Source: Botrytis cinerea B05.10
Taxonomy: Eukaryota > Ascomycota > Leotiomycetes > Helotiales > Sclerotiniaceae
Direction: 5' to 3'
Length of the DNA stretch: 64,000 bases
Assembly: GCF_000143535.2 (NCBI RefSeq)
Contig: NC_037317.1
Span: forward strand, 806,001 to 870,000
A program made the translations under genes and the position numbers. Numbering within the stretch: position 1 is the stretch's first letter; each line of letters opens with the position of its first letter. Below, piece after piece: positions 1 through 14,088 of the stretch. Under the pieces are notes generated by a model that did no database searches, was not told where the DNA came from, and saw only the letters and a list, made by a program, of their open reading frames with translations.

Positions 1-285
1 GTAACGACATGTCCACCTCCCATGTCTGTGTACAGCTCGAATATCTCCGATAATTCATCCCACCTAGTATAATCGATGTTCTTTCTAATCGCCCACCATG
101 AAATTCAGCCATTCATAACACATCGCTGAATCAACTACTCCTACCCATATCCCGTGATAAATTATCTCCCTCCAATCTTACAATGTGACAAACTACCTGC
201 AACCATGCAATTATGCAATTATTCGTTTCCCCAATAACTTAATCCTAAACGCCAAAACGCAACCCAATGCTTTACATAAGGGTCA
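1..285. other. Window edge and 3' flank of the amylase gene
   Basis: No coding sequence is supported here. The stretch follows the inferred stop codon of the minus-strand amylase gene and probably holds its 3' untranslated region. No repeat or RNA gene was recognised. Confidence 0.5.
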
Positions 286-2381
286 TCAAGAGAAGAAAAA
301 CAGCGACGATAGCAAACAGGCGGTAAGGATTGGGCCTAATGATGGTGATGTGTGAGATGAGAGAGATGAGCTGGTGGCGGATTGGGTTTTGTTGACATTC
401 TTCATGGGGGTTGGGCAGAGCGTGGTGTTAACCAAAAGGGACCCAGGTATCCAAACCTATTTTAAAAATTAGCACTCGTAAACATTACGCATATGCGTTA
501 AAACTATATAGACATACCTGTGGCTCTCCGCTAGTCAAGGTGAGGGTGAAAGCTCCACCGACTCCCGCGACAGTGCTGTTACAGCTCAAGATCTCAATGA
601 GGAGATTTCCTTCGCTGAAATTGGTGTCTTCGATGTAGTAAGGCCCAACAGTCGCTCCCTCGGTACCGACATTGGTGATAGCTGTGACGATCGAATGGAC
701 CAACCCTTTCCTAAACACCAATACGTCGTCTGCTTGCTTTATGACCGATGCTTTGTATGCCCAGTAAGGACTCCAATTAGAGTAATTGGTTGCTATCATG
801 TAATTGTTGACGGCATTGCGGGCAGTATTCATGGTTTTGATATGTTGATACAGAACTGCGGTAGTATCATACCCGGTTGGATTTAGCCAAAGAGCCCCAC
901 GGTTTTGAGGATCGTTTTCACCGTCAAGGCCTTGCTCGGCTCCGTAATATACAATAGGAATGCCGTCTGTAAAAAAGTCGAACGTGAGGGCATTTTTCCT
1001 TTGAGACACGTCACTCGTGTAGGATCCAAAACGAGCAACATCATGATTCTCACTGAAAGTACCAAGAAGTGTAGTATCGTAACAGTATTGCTGGGTTTGA
1101 TCGAATTGGTAGCTTAAACTTCCCATACCATTCGTTGAGTTTGAGAGGATAGACGTAATGTAATACCAGGCAGGATAATTTAGGACAGAAGAGAGAGCAT
1201 CGACGGCCCATTCGCATGCATTGGTAGGCAGCTCGTCAAAAACTTCACCAATAGTGAATGTATTAGCGGCCTGTTGGAAGCCAGGCCAGAAAGGCTTGTC
1301 GACGTGTTTGGCGGCATCGATACGAAGACCATCAACTAAAGTTCGAGATTATGTTAGCCCACTCTTGTTGCAATGGAATGTATTGTGCATTAATATTCCC
1401 CAGATTTTCCCCACAGCCAAGACTTCCAGAAAGAGCAAGGGGTGAGTGAGATTCATGATCAGAAGTACATACGAGAATAATTGGCCACCATTTCTGTTAC
1501 CCAGGTTTCCCATGTTTGCTTGACAAAATCAGATTCGGTATCCAGATCTGGCAATGAAACTGTATCGTCTCCCAGCCAACAGTTTTGAAAGTTTGTTGCG
1601 TTGGAATAATCGGTAATGTAACAGAAAGGATGGAAGTATTCTTTTTTGTTGAACGGAACTAGAGTGGAGTAATCGACTGCGCTCCCTTTCCCTGCGTATG
1701 CCATGTCGTTAATGACCGCATCGATCATTAGATACTATAATGCGCACAGTTGAGTTAGAGCTTATGTTCCATGTGATTGGGTTGCGAATGTGAATGCAGC
1801 TTACCATGCCACGATCGTGCAAGGTTGACGACAAGAGTTTGAGATCGTCTGCTGTTCCGAAATGTTCGTTGATCTTAGTGATATCTTGACTCCAAAATCC
1901 ATGATAGCCTTGCCCATATGCCGTTGTTTGGTTGATATTCTGTACCACCGGTGAAATCCAGATCTAAGTTTGGCATTAAGTCAGTTCACGATGTCTAGGC
2001 TGTTGGATTTTCCCATCTTTCGTCGCGACGGTCGTACGAGACACAACAGAGAGAAGGATCGTTCGTGCGAAGAGCGTAAGGAGAAGCTGAGATAGACAAA
2101 CTCACAGCCGTAAATCCCATATCCTGGATGTAATCTAGCTGGTTGATAATTCCTTGAAAAGTTCCACCGCAATACAGCTGTGCTGTGTTGTTACACGCAT
2201 AGGTAGTCGAGCCATCCGTTCTGGCGAATCGATCTGTGATAATTTGATATATAGATTGGCTTCTCCAATCGTCTGAAGTGGCAGCGTGGACATCTTTCAC
2301 GAAGGATGTCAACAACACCACCCACAACATTGACCAAGTAACGAATGCCGTCGAAGTTTTCCTCTCCGACGTGGTCAACAT
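286..2381 (-). CDS. GPI-anchored GH13 alpha-amylase / 4-alpha-glucanotransferase-like protein
   Basis: Five exons on the minus strand: 2381-2106, 1963-1805, 1734-1473, 1335-518 and 456-286. All phases agree and give about 561 aa. A signal peptide (to about residue 34) precedes the GH13 barrel. Catalytic regions visible are region [11 protein letters not shown] (nucleophile Asp), region III GEVF (acid/base Glu) and region IV FSENHD (Asp). Region I reads DAVINDM, with Asp where classical amylases have His. The last exon adds a Ser/Thr-rich stretch and a hydrophobic end ([16 protein letters not shown]), a GPI-attachment signal, so the enzyme probably sits on the membrane or wall. Known Aspergillus relatives (AgtA type) are GPI-anchored glucanotransferases with altered histidines. 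It is divergent from the glucan synthase at 6541, as in the Aspergillus ags/amy clusters, which suggests a role in alpha-glucan synthesis. Family assignment is secure. Amylase versus transferase activity is inferred. Confidence 0.9.
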
Positions 2382-5300
2382 GATTTCAAATCGTAAACTC
2401 GTAACGCGATGCCGCCACTATCTTGAATATCGCATACAAACAAAGATGGCTGAACCCCCAAAGAAGAAGCTGATTAGATTGGCGTCGACAATGTAATCAA
2501 TTTGCTTTCTCTGACGCAGAACACAATAACGAGTGACAATCGACGCAAAAACTTGTCAGTGGTCTACTACGACCCGAGATAGATAGAGATAGGATTTTCT
2601 TGGCAAGGTGGATGTCCTGACGCTTGTACTTGATGCAGTCTAGTATAGGAGATCCTCCTAATGGACTACCAAACGGGCTGACTTGTCCGGGAACTGGTTT
2701 GGAAGGACAATGGAATCAGGCTAAAATTGGGAGTGTGGAAGGGTAGGAAGCTGTAAAAATAAATTTTGGGGACATGGGAAAGGTATAGTAGGAGGACGAA
2801 GAACCAAGATGCACACTGCAGTGCCACCAACACAACATTACTGGGTATTTACCTACAATAATAGCAGAATTATGGGTAACTATGGCGGGAAATGAACATC
2901 CGCGATCTACCCTTCTTACCCAGCAAACGGCCCTCTAAGTTCTAAGCTTCTAAACTTCGATTTGGACATGCCAATCTCAAGATCTCCGAAAGTTCTCAAC
3001 TCCCAATTCAGCAATTTGAACCCAGATTGAGGTGTCATGTGTAAAAGAAAGGTCTTGTTGAATTCGCTGAACACCGTGGGGGACCTGGCAGACTGGCACG
3101 TCCTTGATGAATTCGACAAATTAGCTGTTCGTATATGAACCACTTCTTAAGCCACTGTGCCTATTTCAACGTGGATGGTAAATAGATCCCCGCCTTTGTT
3201 AATCTTAATCCTGCACATAATGACTTGGCGGTGCAAAAGATAGGGGAGGTGCCAGGGGTGGGAATTTTCTAGTCAGGGGTAGTGGCCACTAAGGTACCGA
3301 CTACTGCGTACAATTAGTCCACATTGATTGCACTCTGGCCTGGCATTTTACTACTGAGGGGGGAAATCTCGGTGTACAGACAATACAGCACTGCTTTTTT
3401 CTAGAATTGATTAATACAATAGTCGCATAATTTAGTAATATTGTTTGCTAGGCTTTTGGGTTAATTTTGGTGATTTTTTACTGGAAATCGATGGAGCCAG
3501 ACCGCCGCGGGCAATGGCATAGAGAATCGATATAAAGCACCCGTACCTATATTTGAGGAAGCTATCGTAGCCGTCAGATAGCTCTCGAGCTAGAATTGAT
3601 CACTGTCTAAAGCATTCCGAAGGGTTCTGACTTCAGTACGAGGCTTGGTGGTTTGGTAGGTACCTACGATGTACTAAAGGGTGCGGACCGAAGGACCATA
3701 ATAGTTTGGTGCTGATCAGGATAGGGGTTCCACGGATCAGAAATCGCCTTCTACCAAGATTCCCTATAACCTCGGACAAAATTCCATCTCTTCTTGTAAC
3801 TTCTCCATTATTTCATGCTCTCGTGTTCAACGCCCCTCTGTGGACCAACTCTATACATATACTCACTTCTATTCCTTCCGTACAGCCTCAGATTTCCATC
3901 ATTAAGTTTAGGTTTGACATTAGGTTTGTTTGTCTCTTTCCAATTTTATTGTTGATCGATGAACTGATCATCACGATTCCAACTACAACGGTCAAATCCG
4001 TTTTTCATACGAGATGCAGTGGGTTGAAATTCAAGGATCGCACGTCGGTAAAGTATCTTTATCATTGTTGCATTGGATATCGGCATTATGAGGAAAATGA
4101 GACAGATCGAGGCAGGGAAGGATAGCTGCAGGAAGAAGAGGAGGAGGAAGAAGAAGAAGAAGAAGAAGAAGAAGCAATGTGAGCTAGGGAGGAAGGGACG
4201 GGAATCCTGCAGACATGACATTTCATTTCTTTCAGCATTGCAGCATAAAATTTACATAAGCTTTTATACTTGTACTCGAAGTAATTCAATGCCTTGGCAA
4301 TTTTAAGCAAATCTTCTTTTAGAGTTTCATTCGTCGGCGAAGCTTTTCAACTGATTTCTATTACCTTGATTCATCTACCTAGTGAGTATGTGTTCTTGAG
4401 CTAGAGAATTTTTTTGGTTTGTATGGAAAGTATTACAAAGCGGCATTGCGGTGACTAGGCTCGGCTATCCTTAACTCCATTATCCGGCATGTCGTTTCCA
4501 TCTCCTTCATCGACTTTGCCTTGCTAGAACTCTTCACGGAGCACAATGTCGATTTTTCTTAAACATCGTCTACTTTTGCTTATCAAATGCCCGAAACAGG
4601 CCTCATAAACAAGGGAGTCAGTCAGGACTTAGAAATTCAGATTGAATCGTGGTTGGTGCGCTTTACCCTGTCTTTCGATATTCTCCCGCCACACCTTAAT
4701 TGAACGTATCATTCTCCTGCAATTTATCGCATCCCATGCTTATCTACAGACTACAACCATAGTAGAACTTATCCGTCGCTGTTGATAGATGACCAATCTA
4801 CATGCAGCGATGTACAGATGTTAGTGCAGAAACAGATTCATCCCATCTCCCATTAATGGCTACCAAAAAGTAATGAAAATTGACACATGCGGCATCTGAA
4901 TTTATACCCAAAATTTCAATGGCACTCTTGTTACACTTTACACCGCATATGAGTCAGTAAATATGGGAAAATGCGAGAATAATGGTTAAGGGGCACAAAC
5001 TTTTGATCTTTGGAGCTTATTTACAATGCGAAAACTTTTCACAGGGACGGATCGTATTCATTCAACATTGTGTCCAATTATTGTGGATTATCGGTCGCAC
5101 CCATCTGCTCGCTTATTTGGCTTGACTTTATCTCACGAATCGTACAACTGCCATACAAAGGAGAGCCATTCCATCCGTTTATTAATCATTACATATCAAG
5201 CCTAGTGCAGTATCTACTCTCTAGCATATACGTATAATATATATCTCTCGGAGAACAGCGTGAGAAATCTCGTATCTTCCTCTCGCCCAATTCCCAATCC

Positions 5301-6540
5301 CTGAACACCATATCCTTACACGGAACCGCTACCCATGCTCGAGGCCCTCAGCCTTCTAATCAGGGAAACCTGATGTCTCACCAATTAGCCTCCCAGAGCC
5401 CCGGTATGTGGCTGTTCTTCGCCCTTGCCAATTTCTCACATTTGGTATACAGTTTCGATATTGGATTACACCAAACACCTGTGTTCAATTGTACTCTTTC
5501 ATATCTACCGGCAAAAAAGCTATTTCATTGAATCAATGAGCCGGATCGCTAGCAAATATAGTTATGCCGATAGCTAGCTATGGCTCACCATTGGAACGAC
5601 GAGCCAGACCATTCACGCTTTTTTCCTAAAGATCCTTACGTGATTCGGTAAAGTTTAGTGCGGCGTGGCATAGATACTAGATCCAGTTGCGTTAGACGAA
5701 AACTCAAACCAATGTTTATACGGTGGTATCTAGAATGCCACATTAGGCGTTATCTCTCCAATTTTTTTATTATCATTGGTCGTAAATCGCACGCGGAAAA
5801 ACAACAGTGGAACTCGTGTTTGGGGATTATTTATTTGAGAAAGATATCTAAAGTAACGGATCAAAGTCGATCCCCACTACTTTACTCTCTGAGTTACTGG
5901 CCCGTCCAATGACGCCCGTATGGATTACCCCTGGCTCCCAAGACTTTCGTGCTCTCAACTAGCATGGCAGCTCGTGTCAAAATTCAGTTTACTGCCCTAT
6001 TAGTCCCACTATGTTCCATTTCTGGATTGCTTACGATTAAAAATATTCCATCTTAACCTGGACTGTAGGCTTTAGGCATCCGGTATCCTTAGGATAGTAA
6101 GATCGACCTCTAGGGGGCAACAACACCGAGTTGTCCTTAGTCTTTAAGTGATCTTTTTACACATTCACACTTCAGCCTCCTACCTCTCGTTCAAGTATCT
6201 CATCATAGACATACCACACTTTGTTTTTTCAAACATCTTTTTCGTCAATCTGCGATTTGCGGTCGACTTTCACGCTCGTTATTTCTCGTTCTTGTCCGCA
6301 AGCTATTTGTTGTAATTTTTTTGGTGTTGAAGAACGGGCTCAATCTAGGATTACTTATCTGTGGACATCTCACGAGCAAGCTACATAATACCTGGGAATA
6401 TTGGAGAAATCCTTAACATCTTGCTGGTCTCAAACAATTTGAACTCCTAAACTTTACATACAATCCGGCAATAGTTGATGAAGAAAAATTCATGATTTTG
6501 GTCACTTGAATATCGTTTCTGGTCGGTTTCGCTTGTCACG
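2382..6540. promoter_or_regulatory. Long divergent intergenic region between amylase and glucan synthase
   Basis: These 4.2 kb separate two divergently transcribed genes, so both promoters and 5' leaders must lie here. I find no convincing protein gene: the open frames are short and show no family signature. A purine-rich GGA/GAA repeat lies at 4131-4175. Specific transcription factor sites cannot be called by eye. Confidence 0.55.
4131..4175 (+). repeat. GAA/GGA microsatellite in the shared promoter region
   Basis: A run of GAAGAGGAGG followed by about ten GAA units. It is purine-rich on the plus strand and lies about 1.7 kb upstream of the amylase start and 2.4 kb upstream of the glucan synthase start. 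Confidence 0.85.
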
Positions 6541-9500
6541 ATGCTCGCGCGAACTTTCGTTGCCTTGTGCAGCGTCTTGTTGAGTACACAGGTCGATGCT
6601 TTACGTTACGAAGAGGAGTTTGTGGGCTACAATCTGAATACAAATCAGACGGCAACATCACCTTTTGATTACTATGGAAAATGGGAAGATGTACGTGAAA
6701 ATTCGTGGCTCTTGGAGCGTTAAAAACTCCAGTGGTGAATTTTTGAATATCCAGATGTACATTGGCTGACCTATCTTTTCGTAGCACGAATTTTTTCAAT
6801 CTCCAGATAATTGGCGTTTTCCCTTCTACTCTTTCTTTCTGGATAAATTCGTGAATGGAGATCCAACGAACGACGATATCAATGGAACCAAATTCGAAAC
6901 TGATTTCATGCAAACCCAATTACGACATGGAGGAGATCTACAGGGTCTCATTGATAGTCTGGACTATATACAAGGAATGGGAATAAAGGGAATTTATATT
7001 GCTGGAAGTCCTATGATCAATGCGCCTTGGGGCGCTGATCAATACTCTCCTCTGGATTTCAGTCTTCTCGACCAACATTTCGGAGATATCGATTTGTGGA
7101 GGAAAACTACCACTGCCATCCATGACAGGGGAATGTATGTGATGCTCGACAACACCATGGGAACCATGGGAGACTTGATTGCTTTCAAAGGCTATGAAAA
7201 TTCTTCGACTCCGTTCACCCTGACCGAGCACGAAGTCCTTTGGCGTAATGACAACCGCCAATATCTGGATTTTTCCTTCGGGTCGAAGTACAATGAGACC
7301 TGCAACTACCCTAGATTCTGGCTTGATACTGGATATACCGTCAAGGAAGATGTCACTGACCTCATGAATGGGTGCTATGATTCCGAATTCGATCAATATG
7401 GTGATACCGAAGCTTTTGGTGTCTTCCCTGATTGGCAACGTCAGTTGTCAAAGTTCGCCTCTGTCCAGGATCGTTTGAGAGAATGGGTTCCATCCGTAAG
7501 AACTAAAATCGAGATCTTCACTTGCATGATCATCCAACAATTGGACATTGATGGACTGCGTGTGGACAAGGCGACACAAATTACGGTCGATGCATTGGGA
7601 AGTTTCAGTCACGCAATCAGAGAGTGCGCAAGAGATGTGAACAAGACAAATTTCATGGTTACTGGTGAAATCACTGGTGGAAACACTTTTGGAAGTATTT
7701 ACCTCGGGCGTGGACGTCAACCTGACATGTTACCGTCCAGCATGGCAGATGCGGTTAAATTGACCTCCAATTCTAGTCTGGCATATTTTATCCGTGATCA
7801 CGATCAAAACGCGCTCGACTCTGCTGCTTTTCACTATAGTGTTTATCGCACACTGACCAGATTTCTGGGAATGGACGGAAACTTGGCAAGTGGTTATGAT
7901 ACACCAACTAACTGGGTAGATGCGTGGAACGAAATGCTTGTAACGAACGATTTTGTTAACCCTAATACTGGAGTGTTCGATCCAAGACATATGTACGGAG
8001 TCAGCAATCAGGATGTTTTCAGATGGCCAGCTATCCAGAATGGCACACAAAAACAACTTCTAGGGTTCTTCATCACGACTATACACATGCCTGGTATTCC
8101 TTTGCTTTTGTGGGGTGAAGAACAAGCATTCTATGTCTTAGACAATACAGCCGACAATTATCTCTTCGGTCGACAAGCTATGTCTCCTTCTCAAGCATGG
8201 CAGACTCACGGATGCTACGCCCTTGGCAGTGGTACATATTATCAATTCCCCAATGACTCTTGCACTCGAGGTTGCAATGATGATTGGAACAGCCGCGATC
8301 ACAGAGATCCATCTCATCCAGTTAGAAATATTGTCAAGGCAATGTACCAGATGCGAGACAACTATCCAGTTTTGACCGATGGAGCATTTTTACGACAACT
8401 TTCCAACCAGACAATCGAAATCCTCTTACCAGGTAGTAACGGAACAGCTACTGAAACTGGAATGTGGAGTACCATGCGAGGTCAATACGATGGTATTCAA
8501 GATTTATCTAAAGCTGGTGGTCAAGCAAACCAGTCTGTTTGGATGGTTTACCACAACAATTATGACACAGTTACATATTCTTTTGATTGCAGTAGCAACG
8601 AAACCTCGCTTGTTGCTCCTTTCCTTGACGGTGTCACTGTCAAAAATTTGTTCTATCCGTATGAGGAGGTTACATTGAAAGCAGGTCCTTTTCAGCTAGG
8701 AATTGCAAATCAGACTGGCTTCAATGGCTGTCTCGATAGTCTCACTCTCGTTCCATACGAGTATAAAGCGTATGTGCCAAAAAAGAGCTGGGTTGGACCT
8801 TCGCCTATGATTACCTCATTTTCACCAGGACACGATGCACGACTTGTTTCTACAGTTGCTCCCGGAGAACAAGAAACCATTGAAATTGAATTTGGCTTCA
8901 GTGCCGAAATGAAGTGCTCTGATCTCATTTCGAAAATGGTAATTACCTCGGCAACAGAAGACGGACAGGTTGCAACACTAGCCAATGCCACCGGTGAATA
9001 TTCTTGTACTTTGCTTCCAAGTGCGGTCAATGTAACCGAATTCGTCGGATCAATTCCAACCATGTGGACTTTCAAAGGAAATCTTACCAATGTATCCAAC
9101 GGTGTCCACTCAATCACTCTAGCCAATATCACCAGCAACTCTGGAAATTCCTCAACTGGAGCCACAGATACATTCTTGTTCCGTGTTGGACAAGTTGATA
9201 ATCCTATCGCTTTCCCCGGTTCCGCAAACTTCACAAGAGAATTACTTCACAAGTATGACAATGGCACATTGTATGTCAGCCACAAAGCTGCTGGAGCAGA
9301 TCGGTTCAAATATTCTTTGAACTGGGGAAGTTCATGGTCTGAATGGTTACCATATGTTGGTGGAAATACCACACTTGAACCACAGGCTTGGACTGGTACA
9401 AGCAAACAAAAATGGGACGGAGATCACGTCATCATGCAATATTGGAGCAAACTTACTGGTAGCAGTGATGTAGTTCAACATGCTGATCTAGAAACCAACA

Positions 9501-12500
9501 AATGGTCGCGTCGCCTTCCGCACTTGTTTGCTAATGGTCCATACAACCAGTATGGATATGATACTGGTATCGATAATGGTTTCACTTTGAACAAGAAAGA
9601 CAGTCTCTGGGAATATAAGTTTATGACTGAATGGCCAGCCGGTAAGTTGTATCTTCAATCCGATGTATCAAGGCACTCTAACAATTTCTAGTCATGCAAG
9701 TGAATGTTTGGGGTATGAATCCTGATGGGCAACCTGACGAAACTATCGTGTTGGGAGATATCGACAATGATAATATCCTTGATCGTATGCCACCTTCATC
9801 GCTATCCACGGCGCTCATCAACATCACACGCGTGCCACCATCACCATATCTCGGATACAAAATTGCAATCGACGACGGTAATTATAGATACTATCAAATC
9901 CCTTACGGAAATCGTTCCTACCAAATGTTGATGGTTGTCCTTTTCTGGATTGTCCCTGTACTCAGTGGTGGTCTCAGTATCTGGCTGTTCATGAAATCTT
10001 TCTACGCCGTCAAACTCAACAGTGTCGGTGTCAAGGAGGCAAAGAACTATATCCCATTAGCCTTGCGCAGAAAGCTGAAGAGAGAAAAGAAAGAGGACCC
10101 ATCTGAGAAAGAAATGACCGTCATGGGAGGATTGCACTCAATGTTCCACGAAAATGCCACACAACTTGGACTGCAGGCTGATGTTGCAGCGACCGGACGA
10201 CGAACTGTACTTATTGCTACTATGGAATATGATATTGAAGATTGGGCTATCAAGATCAAGATTGGTGGTCTTGGTGTCATGGCACAATTGATGGGAAAGA
10301 ATTTGGGTCATCAAGATCTCATTTGGGTCGTTCCTTGTGTTGGTGGTATCGATTATCCTATCGATCACCAAGCTGAACCTATGGATGTCACAATTCTTGG
10401 AAATTCCTACACTGTTCAAGTTCAGTACCATACTCTACGAAACATCACTTACGTTCTTCTCGATGCACCAGTTTTCAGAGCACAATCTAAGTCTGAGCCA
10501 TACCCAGCTCGTATGGATGATTTAGACTCGGCCGTTTACTACAGTGCTTGGAATCAATGTATCGCTCTTACCATCAAGCGTTTCCCCGTCGATTTGTATC
10601 ACATCAACGATTACCACGGAGCCGTTGCACCAGTCCATCTTCTTCCAGAAACGATTCCATGTTGTTTGTCCCTCCACAACGCCGAGTTCCAAGGGTTATG
10701 GCCCATGCGTAACCAGAAAGAGAGAAGTGAAGTCTGTCAAGTCTACAACATTCCAGAAGAAGTCGCCATCAAATACGTTCAATTCGGAGATGTGTTCAAT
10801 TTGCTCCACGCCGGAAGTTCTTATCTTCGTATTCATCAAAAGGGTTTCGGTGCTGTTGGTGTCAGTAAGAAATACGGAAAGCGTTCCTGGGCAAGATATC
10901 CTATTTTCTGGGGATTGAGCAAGATCGGCAATCTTCCTAATCCTGATCCTTCTGATACTGGAGACTGGAATGGTACTCAAGATTCAACGGGCAAGACAAT
11001 TGTTAACCAGGATTTTGAAAGTCAAAGAGCCGACCTCAAAAGACAAGCACAGGAATGGGCCGGTCTCGAACAAAATCCTAAAGCCGAACTTTTGGTTTTC
11101 GTCGGTAGATGGTCGATGCAAAAGGGTATTGATTTGATTGCTGATGTTATGCCTGCTGTTTTGGAGGAGAATCCAAATGTTCAACTTATTTGCGTTGGTC
11201 CTGTTATTGATCTTTATGGAAAATTCGCCGCTCTCAAACTCGATGTCATGATGACAAAATACAAGGGCCGTGTCTTCAGTAAGCCTGAGTTCACTGCTCT
11301 TCCACCATTCATTTTCTCGGGAGCCGAATTCGCCTTGATTCCATCTAGAGATGAACCTTTCGGTCTTGTCGCTGTAGAGTTTGGTAGAAAAGGAGCTTTG
11401 GGTATTGGTGCTCGTGTTGGTGGTCTTGGTCAAATGCCTGGTTGGTGGTTCACTGTCGAATCTACTACGACAACCCATATGCTTCATCAATTCAAACAAG
11501 CCATTAAGGAAGCCTTGGCCTCCAAATTGGAAACTCGTCAAATAATGAGAGCACGATCTGCAAAGCAACGTTTCCCAGTCGCTCAATGGGTCAATGATCT
11601 TGAGATATTGCAAAGTAAAGCAATCAAGATTCACGATAAGGAAGAGGCCAAACATTCTGGTAGACCAAGATCTAGAGGAAGAGATGGAGGAAATATTTTC
11701 TATTCTTCCGCTAAGAGATTATCGAGTTTTGGTACCAGTTTTGCTAGTACCTCACAACTTGATGTTGCCAGTACCATTGGTGGCTCTACCAGACCATCAT
11801 CGCCAACTCGTGTTGAACAGCCACCGGCAGGAGGTGGACTGAGCCGAAAGCTTTCTTTGGGATACAGAGCTGGCCCGGGACATCGCGTAACGAAAAATAG
11901 ATTCAATGGCAGTAATGCACCGGGTGCTGGAATCAAAAATGACGAAGGACTTACCGATGTGGATGAGGACAGCGATGATGAAGATGCCCGAATTCGTGAC
12001 GACATATACGATGAATACGTACTCACCCCTGAAGAACTAGAAGCACAGAGACAACAAGAGCAATGGAGAGGACAAGCTGAAAGTCCCGCAGCAGGAGGCG
12101 CATTCCTCGCACCACAACCAGGATTCTTGGATTCTCCACGCAGAAGTCCAAGTGCCAATACTGGTAGTTTGCATATCAACGATTCCGAACTGTCGTTGCC
12201 ACGTCTCAAGGATGGCTCAAATATTTATTCCACCCACTCGATACCTGGCTCTCCTGGTTTAGAGTCACCTGGAACTCCGGGAGCACACGATTCTTTGCTT
12301 CCTCCTCCATCAATCTTTGGAGCCGGTGGTGACAACGCAAACAGAGCTTCCATGCTTAGTTTGAGTTCCGTTATCGGAGACAAGACAGATTTCAAACTTC
12401 AAAAGGTCGATCCATTCTTCACTGATACTCAAGGAGAATACTATCAACAATTTGCCAGGAATCTTGATAATCTGGATGGAAAGAACAGTGAAGGACAATT

Positions 12501-14088
12501 GTGTATCGAGGAATATCTGATCAAATCTGAAAAGAAATGGTTTGACAGGTTCCGTGATGCAAAATTGGGAAGAAACTCAGTTGCACCTTCGTTCTCTGCC
12601 CTTGGAAGTGGACGAAGATCTCACGATAGCCGTGGACGATCCAACAGTCGGGATAGCTTTACCAACGATACCATTACCCACTCAAGGCAAAATTCTAGTC
12701 AAGATAACATGGCACTCACTGGCGGATCTACTGCCAATGATCAATTCTTACTTGGCAAAGATTATAAACCACCTACTGGTCTTCGTCTGGTCATGCAATA
12801 CCGCTTCTTTGATTGGCCTGTCTACTCATTCTTACTCGCCTTCGGTCAAATCATCGCAGCTAATTCTTATCAAATCACTCTTCTTACCGGTACTGTGGGT
12901 CAAAGTGCAGAGAAACTTTACATCACAGCAACGATCTATCTTGTTACCTCGATCATGTGGTGGGAAGTCTTTTCCTTCTTCAAATCAATCTACGTCCTCA
13001 GTATTCCATTCATCTTTTACGGATTGGCCTTTTTCCTCCTCGGCATGGCTCCTTTCGTAGACGGTGCTGATGGAAGGGGTTGGGTCCAGAACGTAGCTAC
13101 TGGTTTGTATGCTGTTGCCGCTTCATCGGGTAGTATTTTCTTCGCTTTGAATTTCGGAGATGAAGGAGGATCTCCTGTGAAAGCCTGGGTTTTCCGCGCC
13201 TGCATCATTCAAGGAACACAACAAGCTTATGTCGTCATTCTCTGGTTCTGGGGATCTTATCTCAACAGACGTCAAGCTGATGGTCTTGGAACTTCCTTCA
13301 CATCTGCTAGTCCCAAAATGTCTGCAGTCGTTCTTCCTATTGCCGTACTCATGTGGGCGGTTGGTCTCATCACTTTCCTCGGATTGCCAGAATATTATCG
13401 ACAAGCGCCTGGAAAAGTACCATCTTTCTACGCCTCGCTCTTCAGACGTAAGATTGTCATGTGGTTTTTCGTCACTGTTTTGATTCAGAACTTCTTCCTC
13501 TCGACGCTCTATGGTCGTAACTGGCTTTATCTATTCTCCTCTAACCATGCTCCTACATGGGCCATCATCCTTCTCATCATCTTCTTCTTTGGATTCTTAT
13601 GGGCAGGCTTCCTCTGGTTCTTCGCAATCTTGAGTAAAGATCACAGTTGGGTTCTACCAATTTTCGCCATTGGTCTCGGAGCTCCTAGATGGTGTCAAAT
13701 GCTCTGGTCTTGCACACCGATAGGACAATACGTACCATGGGTTGGCGGTGGGCTTGCCAGTGCTATCTTCTCTCGATCATTGTGGCTTTGGCTCGGTATG
13801 CTCGATGCACTTCAAGGTGTGGGATTCGGTATGCTGTTGCTTCAAACTCTTACTCGTGTTCATATTGCTTTCACTCTCATCGCGGCTCAAGTTTTGGGTT
13901 CAATAGCTACTATGGTAGCCAGAGCATGTGCACCAAATAAAATTGGACCTGGAACTGTCTTCCCTGATTTTAGTGACGGGGCGGCTGGACTTGGAAATGG
14001 GTGGTTTTGGATCGGGTTGATTTTACAACTCGTTATTTGCGGTGGATTTTTCACATTCTTCAGAAAAGAGCAACTTAGCAAGCCTTAG
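6541..14088 (+). CDS. ags1: Alpha-1,3-glucan synthase (cell wall)
   Basis: Three exons: 6541-6690, 6785-9641 and 9692-14088. Phases agree and give about 2467 aa, the usual size of the family. Layout: signal peptide (1-20); extracellular GH13 amylase-like domain with GLRVD, a VTGEITG Glu motif and IRDHDQ; a membrane span near residues 1080-1105; a cytosolic GT5 starch/glycogen synthase-like domain starting near residue 1170 (KIKIGGLG, then VGRWSMQKGID and SRDEPFGLVAVE); a low-complexity acidic/Ser linker; and a C-terminal multi-span membrane domain from about residue 2030. This is the S. pombe Ags1/Mok1 and Aspergillus Ags architecture: the GT5 domain polymerises alpha-1,3-glucan, the membrane domain is thought to export it, and the outer GH13 domain to couple chains. 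The frame is intact throughout. The symbol is by family and paralogue identity is not established. Confidence 0.97.
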
